A stretch of DNA of 64,000 nt from Vannielia sp. (GTDB lineage Bacteria; Pseudomonadota; Alphaproteobacteria; Rhodobacterales; Rhodobacteraceae), in the NCBI RefSeq assembly GCF_029212645.1, contig NZ_JARGND010000005.1, forward strand, positions 39,766-103,765, in the 5' to 3' direction. This document shows, in pieces, positions 8,915 through 18,900 of this stretch. Every line of letters begins with the position of its first letter. The first letter of the stretch is position 1. A program made the translations under genes and the position numbers. Below the pieces are notes generated by a model, which worked only from the letters and a program-made list of their open reading frames with translations, had not been told where the DNA came from and did not search any database.

Positions 8915-9020
8915 GCTTCATTTATTCCCGCCGCCGCCAGCACATGGTTCAAATCGCAGGAAAAAAAGCAGCCCGGTATTCGGCCCGGTCTTCGCCCCGG
9001 CTTCGTGCCCAGTCCCGGCC

Positions 9021-10145
9021 CTACCCCTCGGCTTGCGCCTCGCTGCGCGATTTTCCGGCCACATCCTGCGCCAGAACCGACGCCATGAACCCATCCAGAT
9101 CCCCATCCAGCACACCCGAGGTGTCAGAGGTTTCAAAGTTGGTCCGCAGGTCTTTGACCATCTGGTAAGGCTGAAGCACATAGCTGCGAATCTGGTTGCC
9201 CCAGCCCGCGCTGCCCTTGCTCTCATGCGCCTCGTTGATCGCCGCGTTCCGCTTGTCCAGCTCCATCTGGTAGAGCCGCGATTTCAGCGCTTTCATGGCG
9301 ATATCGCGGTTCTGGTGCTGCGACTTTTCCGAGCTTGTCACCACAATCCCGGTGGGCGCGTGGGTGATCCGCACGGCGGAGTCGGTGGTGTTCACGTGCT
9401 GCCCGCCTGCCCCCGACGAGCGGTAGGTATCAATCCGAATGTCACTCGGATTCACCTCGATCTCGATGTTGTCATCCACCACCGGATAGACCCACACACT
9501 GGCAAAACTGGTCTCGCGGGTGCCCTTGCCAAACGGGCTGATCCGCACCAGCCGATGCACGCCACTTTCCGATTTCAGCCAGCCATAGGCATTGGGGCCG
9601 CTGATCTTGTAACAAACCGATTTGATCCCCGCCTCGGTGCCGGATTCCTCGCTCTGCATCTCTACCTTGTAGCCGCGCTTCTCGGCCCACCGCACATACA
9701 TCCGCTGCAGCATCTGCGCCCAGTCGTTGGCCTCGGTGCCGCCCGCGCCCGCATTGATCTCAAGGAAGGTGTCATTGCCATCGGCCTCGCCGTTCAGCAG
9801 CGCTTCAAGCTCCTTGGCGGCGGCGCGCTTTTCCAGCACGATGAGGGCGTTTTCGGCCTCGGCCACCACCTCTTCATCCTCTTCCATCTCGCCCATCTCA
9901 ACCAGCTCGATGTTGTCTTCCAGCTCCTGACGGATGCCGTGGTAGGTGGCCAGCGAATCCACCAGCATCTGGCGTTCGCGCATCAGCTTTTGCGCCTTGG
10001 CCGGATCGTTCCACAGGTCCGGGTCTTCGGTGCGGGCGTTGAACTCCTCCAGCCGGTGATCGGCGGTCTCCAGATCAAGCCGCTGGGCCAAAAGCTCCAG
10101 CGACTTTCTCACCGCATCCACCGCATTCTGTGCCTCGGCCCGCAT
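9021..10145 (-). CDS. prfB: Peptide chain release factor 2
   Basis: The 374-residue class I release factor terminates translation at UGA and UAA. The anticodon-like SPF tripeptide is at about 203-205 and the catalytic GGQ at about 247-249, followed by HVNTTDSAVRITH. The N-terminal helical domain is complete. The reading frame is continuous from ATG 10145 through the region where many prfB genes have a programmed +1 frameshift, so that autoregulation is absent here. The longer frame to 10292 is non-homologous and was rejected. Confidence 0.96.
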   Translation of the reverse strand: MRAEAQNAVDAVRKSLELLAQRLDLETADHRLEEFNARTEDPDLWNDPAKAQKLMRERQMLVDSLATYHGIRQELEDNIELVEMGEMEEDEEVVAEAENALIVLEKRAAAKELEALLNGEADGNDTFLEINAGAGGTEANDWAQMLQRMYVRWAEKRGYKVEMQSEESGTEAGIKSVCYKISGPNAYGWLKSESGVHRLVRISPFGKGTRETSFASVWVYPVVDDNIEIEVNPSDIRIDTYRSSGAGGQHVNTTDSAVRITHAPTGIVVTSSEKSQHQNRDIAMKALKSRLYQMELDKRNAAINEAHESKGSAGWGNQIRSYVLQPYQMVKDLRTNFETSDTSGVLDGDLDGFMASVLAQDVAGKSRSEAQAEG

Positions 10146-10358
10146 ATGCCCGCCCTTCTTTCCATGTGTCAGACCGCCTGATACCCCGCCCTGCGCGAGG
10201 GAGCAAGAAAGCCTGCCTTTTCTCAGCCGGAATTTCCCGATTGGCCCCAAGGGCGCAGGACCCCTGCCCCCATAGGGCGGGCACCACCCCACCCTTCAAC
10301 GGCATACGCAATCGCTTGCGGGGGCGGGCCAACCCTGCCCCCGTTCACGATCAGCGGC

Positions 10359-12899
10359 TCAATAAAGCCCGCCGGAACTCAACGAACCAAAGCTGGCCTT
10401 GGGCGCAATCACCGCCTTTTTGCCGGTGGAGGTGGTCACCGCTGTGCCCGTCTGCTCCAACTCGTCTTCCCCGACCGCAAACATCGGCAGGTTGCTCCCC
10501 ATGCCAAAGCCACCGTCAAGCATGGCGGCCATGCCAAAGATCGGCTCTTCGCCCTCGCGGAAGTATTCGGCCACCACGTTCGGCCCCGACGCCCCCGGCC
10601 CAAGCCGTGCGCCGGTGAAGCGGTCAATGTTCACCCAGTATCCGCCCGGCGGAACGGTGAACTTGCCGGCCCCATACTTGTCGACCGCCTTCTTCATGAA
10701 GCTGTTGAACACCGGGCCGCACATTCCGCCCCCCGAGGCACCCCGCCCCATGCTGCGCGGCCGGTCATAGCCAATGTAGCAGCCTGCGGCGATGGTGTTG
10801 GTGAAGCCCACAAACCACACGTCCTTGGCATCGTTGGTGGTGCCGGTCTTGCCCGCAATCGGGATATCGCCAATGCCCACCGTGCGCCGCGCGGTGCCGC
10901 GCTGCACCACGCCCTGCATCATCGAGGTCAACTGGTAGGCGGTGATCGGGTCAATCGCCTGTTTGCGGTTGCTGTTGATCCTGGGCAGCGTGCCGGGGGC
11001 CAGCGAGGCCTGGTCGCACTGTTCACACACCCGCTGATCGTGGCGATAAATGGTTTTACCCCAGCGGTCCTGCACCCGGTCCACCAGCGTTGGCTCCACC
11101 CGCTCGCCGCCATTGGCAAACATCGAATAGGCCGACACCATCTTGAACAGCGTCGTCTCCTGCGACCCGAGCGCATTGGCCAGGAAGGGGCCAAGACGGT
11201 CATACACGCCAAAGCTTTCGGCGTAGCTCGCCACCGTTTGCATGCCCACCTCTTGCGCGAGGCGAATGGTCATCAGGTTGCGCGATTGCTCGATCCCGGT
11301 GCGCAGCGGCGCGGGGCCATAAAACTTGTGGCTGGCGTTCTTGGGCCGCCACACACCCTGCGGCGTGTTGATCTCGATCGGCGCGTCCACCACGATGGTC
11401 GCCGGGGTGTAGCCACTGTCAAGCGCGGCGGCATAAACGAACGGCTTGAAGCTGGAGCCGGGCTGCCGGGTTGCCTGCGTGGCGCGGTTGAAAACCGAAT
11501 GCTGGTAAGAGAAGCCCCCCTGCATTGCCAGCACCCGGCCGTTTTCCACGTCCATCGCCATAAAGGCCCCCTGCACGCGCGGCACCTGCCGCAGCGTCCA
11601 GCGAATAAAGCTGCCGTCCTGGGTCATCCGGCGCACATGCACCACATCGCCAAGCTCGAAATTGTCAAAGAAGCTGCCCTTCATCCAGGCAATGTCCTTG
11701 CGCGGCACCACGGTTGGCTCAGCGCCATCCATCGGCACGCCCTCTACGCCAAGGCGCAGCTGGTTTTCCTCAACGGCCAGCACCACGGCAGGATACCACT
11801 TCTGCTCAAGCTCCACATCGCGGGCCACCTTCACATTGGCCAGCGCCTCACGCCACGCGGCCTCGTCGCCCAAAAGGGCGGCATCAATGGTTTTGCCGGT
11901 GCCATTCCAGCGGCCAAGGCCACGGTCATAGCGCTCAAGCGCGCGTTGCAGCGCCAGTGCCGCCTCGGTCTGCAACTCCGGGTCCACCGTTGCGCGGATC
12001 GTCAGACCGCCGCCAAAAAACTCTTCCTCGCCAAAGTTGCGGCTGAGCTGGCGGCGGATTTCATCGGTGAAGTAATCGCGCGGCGGCAGCGCCTGTTTGA
12101 AGCTCTCGTAATCCCCGTTCTGCACGGTCTTCAGCTCCAGCAGGCGCTCGCTTTGATAGGTGTCATAGGTGATGTAGCCGTTCTCATACATCTCCTTGAG
12201 CACAAAGTTGCGCCGCCCGGTCGCCTTTTCCTTGTCGCGCACGGGATGGTAGTTTGACGGGGCCTTGGGCAGCACCGCCAGATAGGCCGCCTCGGCCGGT
12301 GAAAGCTGCGCCAGCGTCTTGTTGAAGTAGGTCTGCGCCGCAGCGGCCACGCCAAAACTGTTCTGCCCCAAGAAAATTTCGTTGAGGTAAAGCTCAAGGA
12401 TCTTTTCCTTGCTCAGCGCCCGCTCCACCCGTGCGGCAAGGATGATTTCCTTCACCTTGCGCTCGGCAGACCGGTCGGAGCTCAGCAGAAAGTTCTTCAT
12501 CACCTGCTGGGTGATCGTCGAAGCGCCGCGCAGCCGCCCGCCCTGCGCCGCATCAATCGCGGCCTTCAGCATCCCAAGCGGATCATAGCCCTTGTGGTGG
12601 TAAAAATTCTTGTCTTCCGCCGAGATGAAAGCCTGCTTCACCATCTCCGGAATCTCATCAGCCGGGGCGTAAAGGCGGCGCTCGCGGGCAAACTCATCCA
12701 TGATCCGCCCCTCACCCGAGTATATCCGGCTGATGGTGGGCGGGGTGTATTGCGCCAGTTGCTCATGGCTCGGCAGATCGCGGCCATAAACCCAAAAGAC
12801 AGCCCCCAGCAGCAGCCCGCCAAACAGCGCGCCTGTGGTGATCAGCGTGAAAAGCCCGCCGAGTATGCCGGTGATATAACGCAGCACCTGCCGCTCCAT
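10359..12899 (-). CDS. mrcA: Class A penicillin-binding protein 1A
   Basis: The 846-residue bifunctional murein synthase has an N-terminal membrane anchor (about 8-35), then a GT51 glycosyltransferase domain with EDKNFYHHKGYD and the RGASTITQQVMKN motif. An OB-like insert follows, then the transpeptidase. The transpeptidase carries SxxK as SSFK (Ser near 482), SxN as SRN in GIEQSRNLMTI, and KTGT in IAGKTGTTNDAKDVWF. It polymerises and crosslinks peptidoglycan in the periplasm. It lies 133 bp downstream of the amidase gene on the same strand, so cotranscription is possible. Length and motifs are complete. Confidence 0.96.
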   Translation of the reverse strand: MERQVLRYITGILGGLFTLITTGALFGGLLLGAVFWVYGRDLPSHEQLAQYTPPTISRIYSGEGRIMDEFARERRLYAPADEIPEMVKQAFISAEDKNFYHHKGYDPLGMLKAAIDAAQGGRLRGASTITQQVMKNFLLSSDRSAERKVKEIILAARVERALSKEKILELYLNEIFLGQNSFGVAAAAQTYFNKTLAQLSPAEAAYLAVLPKAPSNYHPVRDKEKATGRRNFVLKEMYENGYITYDTYQSERLLELKTVQNGDYESFKQALPPRDYFTDEIRRQLSRNFGEEEFFGGGLTIRATVDPELQTEAALALQRALERYDRGLGRWNGTGKTIDAALLGDEAAWREALANVKVARDVELEQKWYPAVVLAVEENQLRLGVEGVPMDGAEPTVVPRKDIAWMKGSFFDNFELGDVVHVRRMTQDGSFIRWTLRQVPRVQGAFMAMDVENGRVLAMQGGFSYQHSVFNRATQATRQPGSSFKPFVYAAALDSGYTPATIVVDAPIEINTPQGVWRPKNASHKFYGPAPLRTGIEQSRNLMTIRLAQEVGMQTVASYAESFGVYDRLGPFLANALGSQETTLFKMVSAYSMFANGGERVEPTLVDRVQDRWGKTIYRHDQRVCEQCDQASLAPGTLPRINSNRKQAIDPITAYQLTSMMQGVVQRGTARRTVGIGDIPIAGKTGTTNDAKDVWFVGFTNTIAAGCYIGYDRPRSMGRGASGGGMCGPVFNSFMKKAVDKYGAGKFTVPPGGYWVNIDRFTGARLGPGASGPNVVAEYFREGEEPIFGMAAMLDGGFGMGSNLPMFAVGEDELEQTGTAVTTSTGKKAVIAPKASFGSLSSGGLY

Positions 12900-13032
12900 C
12901 TTTAGTGAGTTTGCTCGTTGCCCAGCTTATAGGCGAATTTGCCGCCCCGCGCAAAACACTTGCCGCAGGTTTTCCGGCAATTTGGCGCGCCTAAGGGTCA
13001 CTTGGCCGTGAAACCCCGCCCCGCCCACCGTT

Positions 13033-14241
13033 TTATTGCCGAATCAGCGCTTTAAGCCGCTCGTCCTCTGCCACCCAAGCCGCGACCGAGCGGGCGATTC
13101 CCGCCGCCGCCAACTGCCGCCACTCGGCGTTTTGCAGTTTTTTCAACTCGCTGGGCGAGGACAGAAACGCGATCTCGATCAGCACGGCAGGGATGTCAGG
13201 CAGCTTCAGCACCGAAAAATCCCCATGCGCCCGTGGCTTCTTGTGCAGCTTCACGCCCTCATAGCGCAGCCCCGCTACCACCGCATCGGCCAGCGCCTCG
13301 ATGCGCGGCTCGGTCTCGCGCCGGGCAATCTCCATCAACGCCTGCGCCACCTGATCGTCGGTGCCATGCAGGTCCGCACCCGCCAGAATATCCTCCCGAT
13401 CATGCCGGTGCGCCAGCTTGGCCAATGCCTCTGTGCTGGCCTCGTTCGACAGGGTATAAACCTGCGCGCCCTGTGCGATCCCCTCTTCAATTGCATCCGC
13501 ATGAAGCGACAAAAACACATCCGCCCCGGCCCGCCGCGCAATCGTCAACCGGGTTTCAAGCGAAACGAAACTGTCATCGTTGCGGGTGAGGATCACATCG
13601 TAATTGCCTGACCGTAAGAGACTTTCCTTCACGTCGCGCGCGAAGATCAACATCAGGTCCGCTTCCGAGACCCCATCGCGCAGCGCACCGGGATCAACCC
13701 CACCGTGGCCCGGATCAAGCACCACCGTCAGCCGGCCATCCTCGCTGGGGCGCGCCGCTGGCCGCGCCGTCAGCGCAGGCTCGGGGAACAGTGGCGAAGG
13801 CCGCGCACCGGCAGCACGGGCAAAATCCTCTGCACTCAATTCCTCAAGGCGCAGCTCAACCCGCGCCGAGCCATCCTCGGCCCCCGTCACCATCTGCGAG
13901 GTTGCCAGCCCATATGGCCCCGCAAGTTCGGCCACCAGCCGCGTCCACCCCGGCCCCATCCGGCCGGTGCGCAGCGCCACCACCTTTTCCAGCAGGCTCA
14001 GATCGGGGGTGCCCATGGGCGCAAAATCGACCTCGCGGAAATCCACCACCAACCTCGGCGGTTGATCGAGCATATGCACCCGCCACGCCACCGGTTGGCT
14101 CAGCGTCAGGCGCAGCTCAACCGCATCGGCGCTTTCACTCAGCCCCGAGCGCGCGCCATCCACCCGCGCCAAACCGGAAAATCCCTGCGCCAAAACCGCA
14201 GGCGCCCAGATCATCAGAAGGATCGCAAAAACCGCTCGCAT
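13033..14241 (-). CDS. amiC: N-acetylmuramoyl-L-alanine amidase, AmiC type
   Basis: The 402-residue protein has a signal peptide (1 to about 18, ending VLA-Q), an N-terminal AMIN domain at about 40-135 and a C-terminal Amidase_3 domain from about 172. Zinc ligands are visible: His in VLDPGHGG (near 179), Glu in the following SEADL, and His in FLSLHADA (near 247). The final catalytic Glu is in VLIEIAFLS. It cleaves the amide bond between MurNAc and L-Ala during septum splitting. ATG 14241 begins the signal peptide; the frame upstream to 14430 runs through the repeat element and was rejected. Confidence 0.94.
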   Translation of the reverse strand: MRAVFAILLMIWAPAVLAQGFSGLARVDGARSGLSESADAVELRLTLSQPVAWRVHMLDQPPRLVVDFREVDFAPMGTPDLSLLEKVVALRTGRMGPGWTRLVAELAGPYGLATSQMVTGAEDGSARVELRLEELSAEDFARAAGARPSPLFPEPALTARPAARPSEDGRLTVVLDPGHGGVDPGALRDGVSEADLMLIFARDVKESLLRSGNYDVILTRNDDSFVSLETRLTIARRAGADVFLSLHADAIEEGIAQGAQVYTLSNEASTEALAKLAHRHDREDILAGADLHGTDDQVAQALMEIARRETEPRIEALADAVVAGLRYEGVKLHKKPRAHGDFSVLKLPDIPAVLIEIAFLSSPSELKKLQNAEWRQLAAAGIARSVAAWVAEDERLKALIRQ

Positions 14242-14340
14242 GCACCCTGCCCCTTTGGCCCCGTGTCTACCCCATCCAAAGGCCGCCGCCAACGGCCCGC
14301 CGGCCACAGATGCGCGGTGCGCCGCCGCACGGTGCGCCAC

Positions 14341-14443
14341 GTTAACCCGGCCCATGGTGCGGCACCCCGTATGCATAGGATGTGCATGGGTTGTGCATCC
14401 CTTGTGCAAACCGGGAAATTTCGTGAACACCGCCGCCGTTAAC
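14341..14443 (+). repeat. 11-bp-periodic repeat element, copy A
   Basis: The element lies between the der stop and the amiC start. Four heptamers (TATGCAT, TGTGCAT, TGTGCAT, TGTGCAA) begin at 14370, 14381, 14392 and 14403, exactly 11 bp apart. GTTAAC lies at both ends (14341 and 14438) and CCCCGTATG precedes the array. Copy B at 23878-23963 has the same order on the opposite strand. The helical phasing suggests a protein-binding array. Function unknown. Confidence 0.75.
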
Positions 14444-14454
14444 CCCGCCGAACG

Positions 14455-15924
14455 CTAGCCGTTATGCGAGGGTTTTCCAGTGTGTTTGCGCAACCGTGAG
14501 GGCGTGGATTTCTTCTTGTTCTTATACGGATTATCCTCCGCCTGGCTGCGCATATGCAGGCGGATCGGCACGCCGGGCATGTCAAAGTCCTCGCGCAACC
14601 CGTTGACAAGATAGCGTTTATACGCGGTCGGCAGTTTATCAACATGCGAGCACATCGCCACAAACCCCGGTGGCCGCGTCTTGGCTTGGGTCATGTAACG
14701 CAGCTTGATCCGCCGCCCGCCCGGCGCCGGGGGCGGATGCGCCTCGACCATGCCCGCAAGCCACTGGTTCAGCTTGGCGGTGGTAATCCGGCGGTTCCAC
14801 ACCTCATGAGTGCGCACAATCGCCTCGCGCAACCGCTCCAAACCCCTGCCTGTCTTGGCCGAAACGGTGATCAGCGGGGCCCCCCTCAGCTGTGGCAACA
14901 GCCGATCGAACGCCTCTTTCAGGCCCATCAGCTTGGCCTGTTTTTCCGGCTCTATATCCCACTTGTTCACCGCCACCACCACGGCCCGCCCCTCGCGCTC
15001 GGCAAGGTCGGCAATGCGCAAATCCTGCTGCTCAAACGGGATCGCCGCATCCAGCAGCACCACCACGACCTCGGCAAACTTCACCGCCCGCAGCCCGTCA
15101 CTGACCGACAATTTCTCAAGCTTTTCCTGCACCTTGGCCCGTTTGCGCATCCCGGCGGTGTCAAACAGCTTCACCGGGGTGCCGCCCCAGTTAAGCGCCA
15201 GCGAGATCGAATCCCGCGTGATCCCCGCCTCCGGCCCGGTGAGCAAACGGTCTTCGCCAAGGATCTGGTTGATCAGCGTTGATTTGCCCGCGTTCGGGCG
15301 GCCCACAACGGCAATCTGCAAAGGCTTTTTCGTGCTCGGCGCCCAGTCTTCCGCCGCCTCCATGTCACCATCGTCCTCGTCGAGCATCACCTCGGTTTCC
15401 GGGCCGTCGTCGGGGCGATTAAGGGAAAGTTCATCAACGATCGGCATAAGAGCGGTTGCAAGCTCGGCCATGCCTTCGCCGTGCTCTGCCGAAATGGCCA
15501 GCGGATCGCCCAATCCAAGGGAATAGGCCTCAAGCAACCCCGCCTCGGCGGCGCGGCCTTCAGATTTGTTGGCCCCAAGGAGGACATGCGCGTTTTTCTT
15601 GCGCAGCAGATCGGCAAACAGCTCGTCGGTCGGCGTGACGCCTGTGCGGGCGTCAATCAGGAAGAGGCAAACGTCTGCCATTTCCACCGCGCGCTCGGTG
15701 AGGCGGCGCATCCGGCCTTGCAGGCTGTCGTCTGTCACCTCTTCCAACCCGGCGGTGTCAATCACCGTAAAGCGCAAATCACCCAAGCGGGCCTCGCCTT
15801 CACGCAAATCACGCGTCACCCCCGGCTGATCGTCAACCAGGGCGAGGCGCTTGCCAACCAAGCGGTTGAAAAGAGTAGATTTTCCAACGTTGGGGCGGCC
15901 AACGATGGCAAGGGTAAAGCTCAT
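14455..15924 (-). CDS. der: Ribosome biogenesis GTPase Der (EngA)
   Basis: The 489-residue protein has two tandem GTPase domains and a C-terminal KH-like domain. The first P-loop is GRPNVGKS at 9-16 with DTAGLEE as G3 and NKSEG as G4. The second is GRPNAGKS around 208 with DTAGMRKR and NKWD. An acidic linker (EDDGDMEA) separates them. Der acts in 50S subunit maturation. It is preceded on the same strand by bamB and the yfgM-like gene, the same order as in E. coli. Confidence 0.97.
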   Translation of the reverse strand: MSFTLAIVGRPNVGKSTLFNRLVGKRLALVDDQPGVTRDLREGEARLGDLRFTVIDTAGLEEVTDDSLQGRMRRLTERAVEMADVCLFLIDARTGVTPTDELFADLLRKKNAHVLLGANKSEGRAAEAGLLEAYSLGLGDPLAISAEHGEGMAELATALMPIVDELSLNRPDDGPETEVMLDEDDGDMEAAEDWAPSTKKPLQIAVVGRPNAGKSTLINQILGEDRLLTGPEAGITRDSISLALNWGGTPVKLFDTAGMRKRAKVQEKLEKLSVSDGLRAVKFAEVVVVLLDAAIPFEQQDLRIADLAEREGRAVVVAVNKWDIEPEKQAKLMGLKEAFDRLLPQLRGAPLITVSAKTGRGLERLREAIVRTHEVWNRRITTAKLNQWLAGMVEAHPPPAPGGRRIKLRYMTQAKTRPPGFVAMCSHVDKLPTAYKRYLVNGLREDFDMPGVPIRLHMRSQAEDNPYKNKKKSTPSRLRKHTGKPSHNG

Positions 15925-15987
15925 GAAACGGCTCCCGGGCGGCGGGTCAGAGGGCGAGGTGATCGCGCCTCATACATCGCTTTCAGC

Positions 15988-17313
15988 TTAACGGAAAGCC
16001 AGCAATTGCCCGCGCGATGTCACAACATAGAGCGTCCGGTTCACCACCACCGGGTTCGAGGTGGCCCCATCGGGCAACGCAACGCTCGAAACCAGGGCAC
16101 CGGAAGCCGGGTCAAAGCTGCGCAATTGCCCATCATCCGAAGCCACCCGCAGCAACCCACCCGCAAGAACCGGGCCGTAATGGGCGAAAACCGCTTTGCG
16201 GCGGCGTGGTCGCTCATTCTTGAAAAGCGGCAGGTCGCGCGCCCAAACAACCTCACCGGTCGCCGCATCCAGCCGCACCAGCTCACTCGCGTCAGACACA
16301 AGGAAAACAGCGTTTCCGGCAGGCCAGACCGGGGAGTAGGCCCCCTCGGTCGCGGTCCAGTTGCGCTCGCCCGAGGTCACGTCCAGCGCCACCGTGCGCC
16401 CGGATTGGGTGCCAACGTAAGCGGTGTTGCCCACCACCACGGGATCGCCGGTGATGTCGGTAAAGCCGGTGTAAGCCCGCCCCCGCCGCTCGCCCGCGAT
16501 CACCGCGTTCCAGGTGCGAATGCCAGAGCGGCGCAGCGTTGCCGTCACCTCCGAGGAGCCGAACGGAAAGATCACCCGATCCCCCGCCACAGCCGGCCCG
16601 GCACCGCCAACCATCACCGAAGGCGTCGGCGTTCCCGGCACTTCCCACTTGAGGCGGCCCGTGTCCGCCTCCACGGCAAAAGCGCGGTTGTCGCGGCTGA
16701 CCACGTAAACCAGCCCGTCCTTCACCGTTGGGCTGCCTTGAACGGGGCCATCAAATTCCTGCCGCCAGCGGGTTTGGCCGGAGCTTGCGTCGAGCGCCAG
16801 AAGCTCACCGTAACCCGTTGTCACATATAGCGTTTTTCCGGCCACGGCGAGGCCACCGCCGGAGGCATCCGAGGTTTTGTCACGCGGTGGGGTCACATCT
16901 TTTGTCCAGGCCGTCTGGCCTGCGGTGGTGGTCGCTGTCACCTGCGCACGGCTGTCGAGCGTGTAGATCAGCCCCCCGGCCACAACCGGGTCAGCGGTGA
17001 TCCGCGCCTTCTTGGCGTCGCCCTGCCCAACCGGGGCGCTCCACACGAGAGTGAGCGCCTTGTTCAGCGCCGGGTGCTGCACCTTATGGGTTGGGCCACC
17101 ATTGCGGTGGGTCCAGCTTGAAGGGTTGGTGGTGGCGGGCATGTTGAAGGCGGTATTGGCGCGCGCGGCGCTTTCCGGCTTGCCGTCCTCGCTGGTGCCA
17201 ATCACCTCGCGCACGTCCACGCGCTTGCCTTGCAGGCGAGGCTCCTTGACGGAGCAGCCCGCGAGCAGCGCCAGAATGGCCGCCGATGTAATCCAGTGCT
17301 TTGCCGAGTTCAC
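15988..17313 (-). CDS. bamB: Outer membrane assembly lipoprotein BamB (PQQ-like propeller)
   Basis: The 441-residue protein has a lipoprotein signal ending LLAGC, so Cys about 20 is lipidated. The remainder is a beta-propeller with repeated blades of the form G-x-x-x-ALD-x-x-x-G-x-x-x-W, for example LLALDASSGQTRWRQEF and AFAVEADTGRLKWEV. BamB is a periplasmic scaffold of the Bam complex that inserts outer membrane proteins. The start is GTG 17313, with GGGAAGG upstream. It sits between the yfgM-like gene (55-bp gap) and der, which supports BamB over an unrelated quinoprotein; no PQQ-binding residues are expected. Confidence 0.9.
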   Translation of the reverse strand: MNSAKHWITSAAILALLAGCSVKEPRLQGKRVDVREVIGTSEDGKPESAARANTAFNMPATTNPSSWTHRNGGPTHKVQHPALNKALTLVWSAPVGQGDAKKARITADPVVAGGLIYTLDSRAQVTATTTAGQTAWTKDVTPPRDKTSDASGGGLAVAGKTLYVTTGYGELLALDASSGQTRWRQEFDGPVQGSPTVKDGLVYVVSRDNRAFAVEADTGRLKWEVPGTPTPSVMVGGAGPAVAGDRVIFPFGSSEVTATLRRSGIRTWNAVIAGERRGRAYTGFTDITGDPVVVGNTAYVGTQSGRTVALDVTSGERNWTATEGAYSPVWPAGNAVFLVSDASELVRLDAATGEVVWARDLPLFKNERPRRRKAVFAHYGPVLAGGLLRVASDDGQLRSFDPASGALVSSVALPDGATSNPVVVNRTLYVVTSRGQLLAFR

Positions 17314-17368
17314 GCCGCTCTTGCCTTCCCTGCCATATGCGCCCGTTTATATCTTTGACGCGGGGCGT

Positions 17369-18013
17369 TTAGCCCTTCTGAAGCTCACCGCCCAGTGCTA
17401 CAATCACTTGGCTCAGCCGCTGTTGCAAGCCCTGCGTCAGACCGGCCTCTTCCAGCAGGCTGCGCGCCGCTTCAAGCGCGGCCTCCGTCTCGCCTGCTTC
17501 GATCATGCTGTAAACCTGCTGTTCGCGGGCCAGCGGCGCAAACGGGGCACCGGGAGTGGCCAGTTCATCAAGCAGCGCCGCACGGCGTTCGGGCTCAACG
17601 GCGTCATTGCCGAGCATCACCAACTTCAGCCCTGCCAACTCGCGCCATTCACGCGGCAAGCTGGCGTCATCGGCCACGGGAGACAGGATTTCAGCCGCGG
17701 CCTTTGGGTCATCCGCACTCACGGCTTCAGCCGCTTTGAGCAGTTCGATCACCGCCGCCAGATCGCCCGTGGTGTTCAGGCCATCAAGCGCCGCAGAGCG
17801 ATCACTGCTTTCCAAGGCGGCCAGCAGCGCATCCCCTTCGGCCTGCGCGGCAGAGGTTTCGGTGGCCTTTTGCCACTCGACATAGGCCGTGCCGCCCACG
17901 ATCGCGATGATCACCAGCACGGGAATCCACCCCCATTTGCGCATCAACGCAAAAAGGCGGTCCCGCCGCAGTTCTTCGGTGACCTCGTCGATAAAGCTCT
18001 CGGATTCGCTCAT
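17369..18013 (-). CDS. YfgM-like ancillary SecYEG translocon subunit
   Basis: The 214-residue protein has a short cytoplasmic N-terminus (ESESFIDEVTEELRRDRL), one membrane segment (WGWIPVLVIIAIVGGTAYVEW, about 27-47) and a periplasmic helical region of TPR-like repeats. This is the TPR_21 architecture of YfgM, which binds SecYEG and the chaperone PpiD. ATG 18013 was chosen because homology starts there; the upstream extension to 18082 is Arg/Trp-rich and atypical. Its position just before bamB and der matches the E. coli order and supports the call. Confidence 0.85.
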   Translation of the reverse strand: MSESESFIDEVTEELRRDRLFALMRKWGWIPVLVIIAIVGGTAYVEWQKATETSAAQAEGDALLAALESSDRSAALDGLNTTGDLAAVIELLKAAEAVSADDPKAAAEILSPVADDASLPREWRELAGLKLVMLGNDAVEPERRAALLDELATPGAPFAPLAREQQVYSMIEAGETEAALEAARSLLEEAGLTQGLQQRLSQVIVALGGELQKG

Positions 18014-18358
18014 CTGCCCGCCTGTTCCTCGCACCCGCCGCCCGTTACGCGGCCATTGCCGCCACTGCCTCGCAGCGATCAATCGCCGCTTCTTACCCGG
18101 AAATCACGCCCAATGCCAAGACCTAAGCCACCAAGGCCCCGCCCCATGGCTGGTGCCATTACGGGTTGAGCCGCCGGTCATTTGCGCACGACCGTTGAGG
18201 CCGCTCGCCCGGCAAGGGGCTGTGATCGCCGCAATAAGCACCGTAGCCTACGACCAAAGCAGCAGGGCGCGCTTGATGCAGGTCAAAACGAGGGAGGCGC
18301 GCAAGGCTTATGGCAGGGGGCAGCCCGCAATCCGCAGACCACCCCCAAGGAGGCCCCC
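18014..18358. other. Intergenic region with divergent promoters (345 bp)
   Basis: This region lies between the start of the yfgM-like gene and the start of the cytochrome c gene. No gene or RNA was recognised in it. It contains one FNR-type dyad (18273-18286) and a strong AAGGAGG ribosome site (18347-18353) for the cytochrome. Confidence 0.6.
18273..18286 (+). promoter_or_regulatory. FNR/DNR-type box upstream of cytochrome c
   Basis: TTGATgcagGTCAA matches the FNR-family dyad TTGAT-N4-ATCAA with one change. It is centred about 79 bp before the cytochrome ATG. Regulation by oxygen or nitrogen oxides is inference. Confidence 0.5.
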
Positions 18359-18748
18359 ATGCGCCTGAAAGCCCCCCTCATCGCCCTCGCCCTCTGTGCC
18401 GCCGCCCTGCCCGCCTGGGCACAGGAACCTGCGGCTTTTGCCGAGGCCAAGATCGCCGCCGGGAAGGCAATGTTTGAGTCCGGCTGCCACCGTTGCCACG
18501 CCCCCAACGCCAAAGACCCCTCTTACGGCCCCGCCCTCACCGGGATCGTGGGGCGGCAAGCGGGCAGCTTTGAGGGCTATGAGTATTCCGAAGCTCTTGG
18601 CGGTGCGCCCTTCGTGTGGACTCCCGCCGCGCTGAAGGCATGGATGGAAGACAACCAGCACTTCCTGCCCGGCACAAAAATGCGCCATGTCGGCATCACC
18701 GACACAGCGGTGCAGGATTTCATCATCGCCTATCTGCGCACGCTCTAG
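18359..18748 (+). CDS. Periplasmic class I cytochrome c
   Basis: The 129-residue protein has a signal peptide ending AWA-QE (about 1-20) and one haem site, CHRCH, within SGCHRCHA. The axial Met is probably in GTKMRHVGI near the C-terminus. GPALTGIVGRQAG and WTPAALKAWMEDN are typical of cytochrome c550/c2-like proteins. A perfect AAGGAGG lies six bases before the ATG. The next gene, 152 bp on, encodes a PQQ alcohol dehydrogenase, so this cytochrome is a candidate electron acceptor for it; that pairing is inference from position. Confidence 0.92.
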   Translation: MRLKAPLIALALCAAALPAWAQEPAAFAEAKIAAGKAMFESGCHRCHAPNAKDPSYGPALTGIVGRQAGSFEGYEYSEALGGAPFVWTPAALKAWMEDNQHFLPGTKMRHVGITDTAVQDFIIAYLRTL

Positions 18749-18900
18749 GCAAACGAGGGTCGTAAGACCAAGGTGCAATTCTCAGCGCCTTTACTTCGGG
18801 GCAAACTCCCCCCATCGCCGCACGCAGCGTGAGGCGCTCGAAACGAACAACGAGGCGCACCGCCTCGGGCTGTGGCGTTTCCCAAGGGAGGAATGATTTC

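Noticed and set aside
8942..8965. tRNA-like GGTTCAAATC motif
   Set aside because: The flanks do not pair into a T stem, and no acceptor, D or anticodon arms could be found around it.
10000..10145. Programmed frameshift in prfB
   Set aside because: The reading frame is uninterrupted from ATG 10145 through the usual shift region, so no frameshift is needed.
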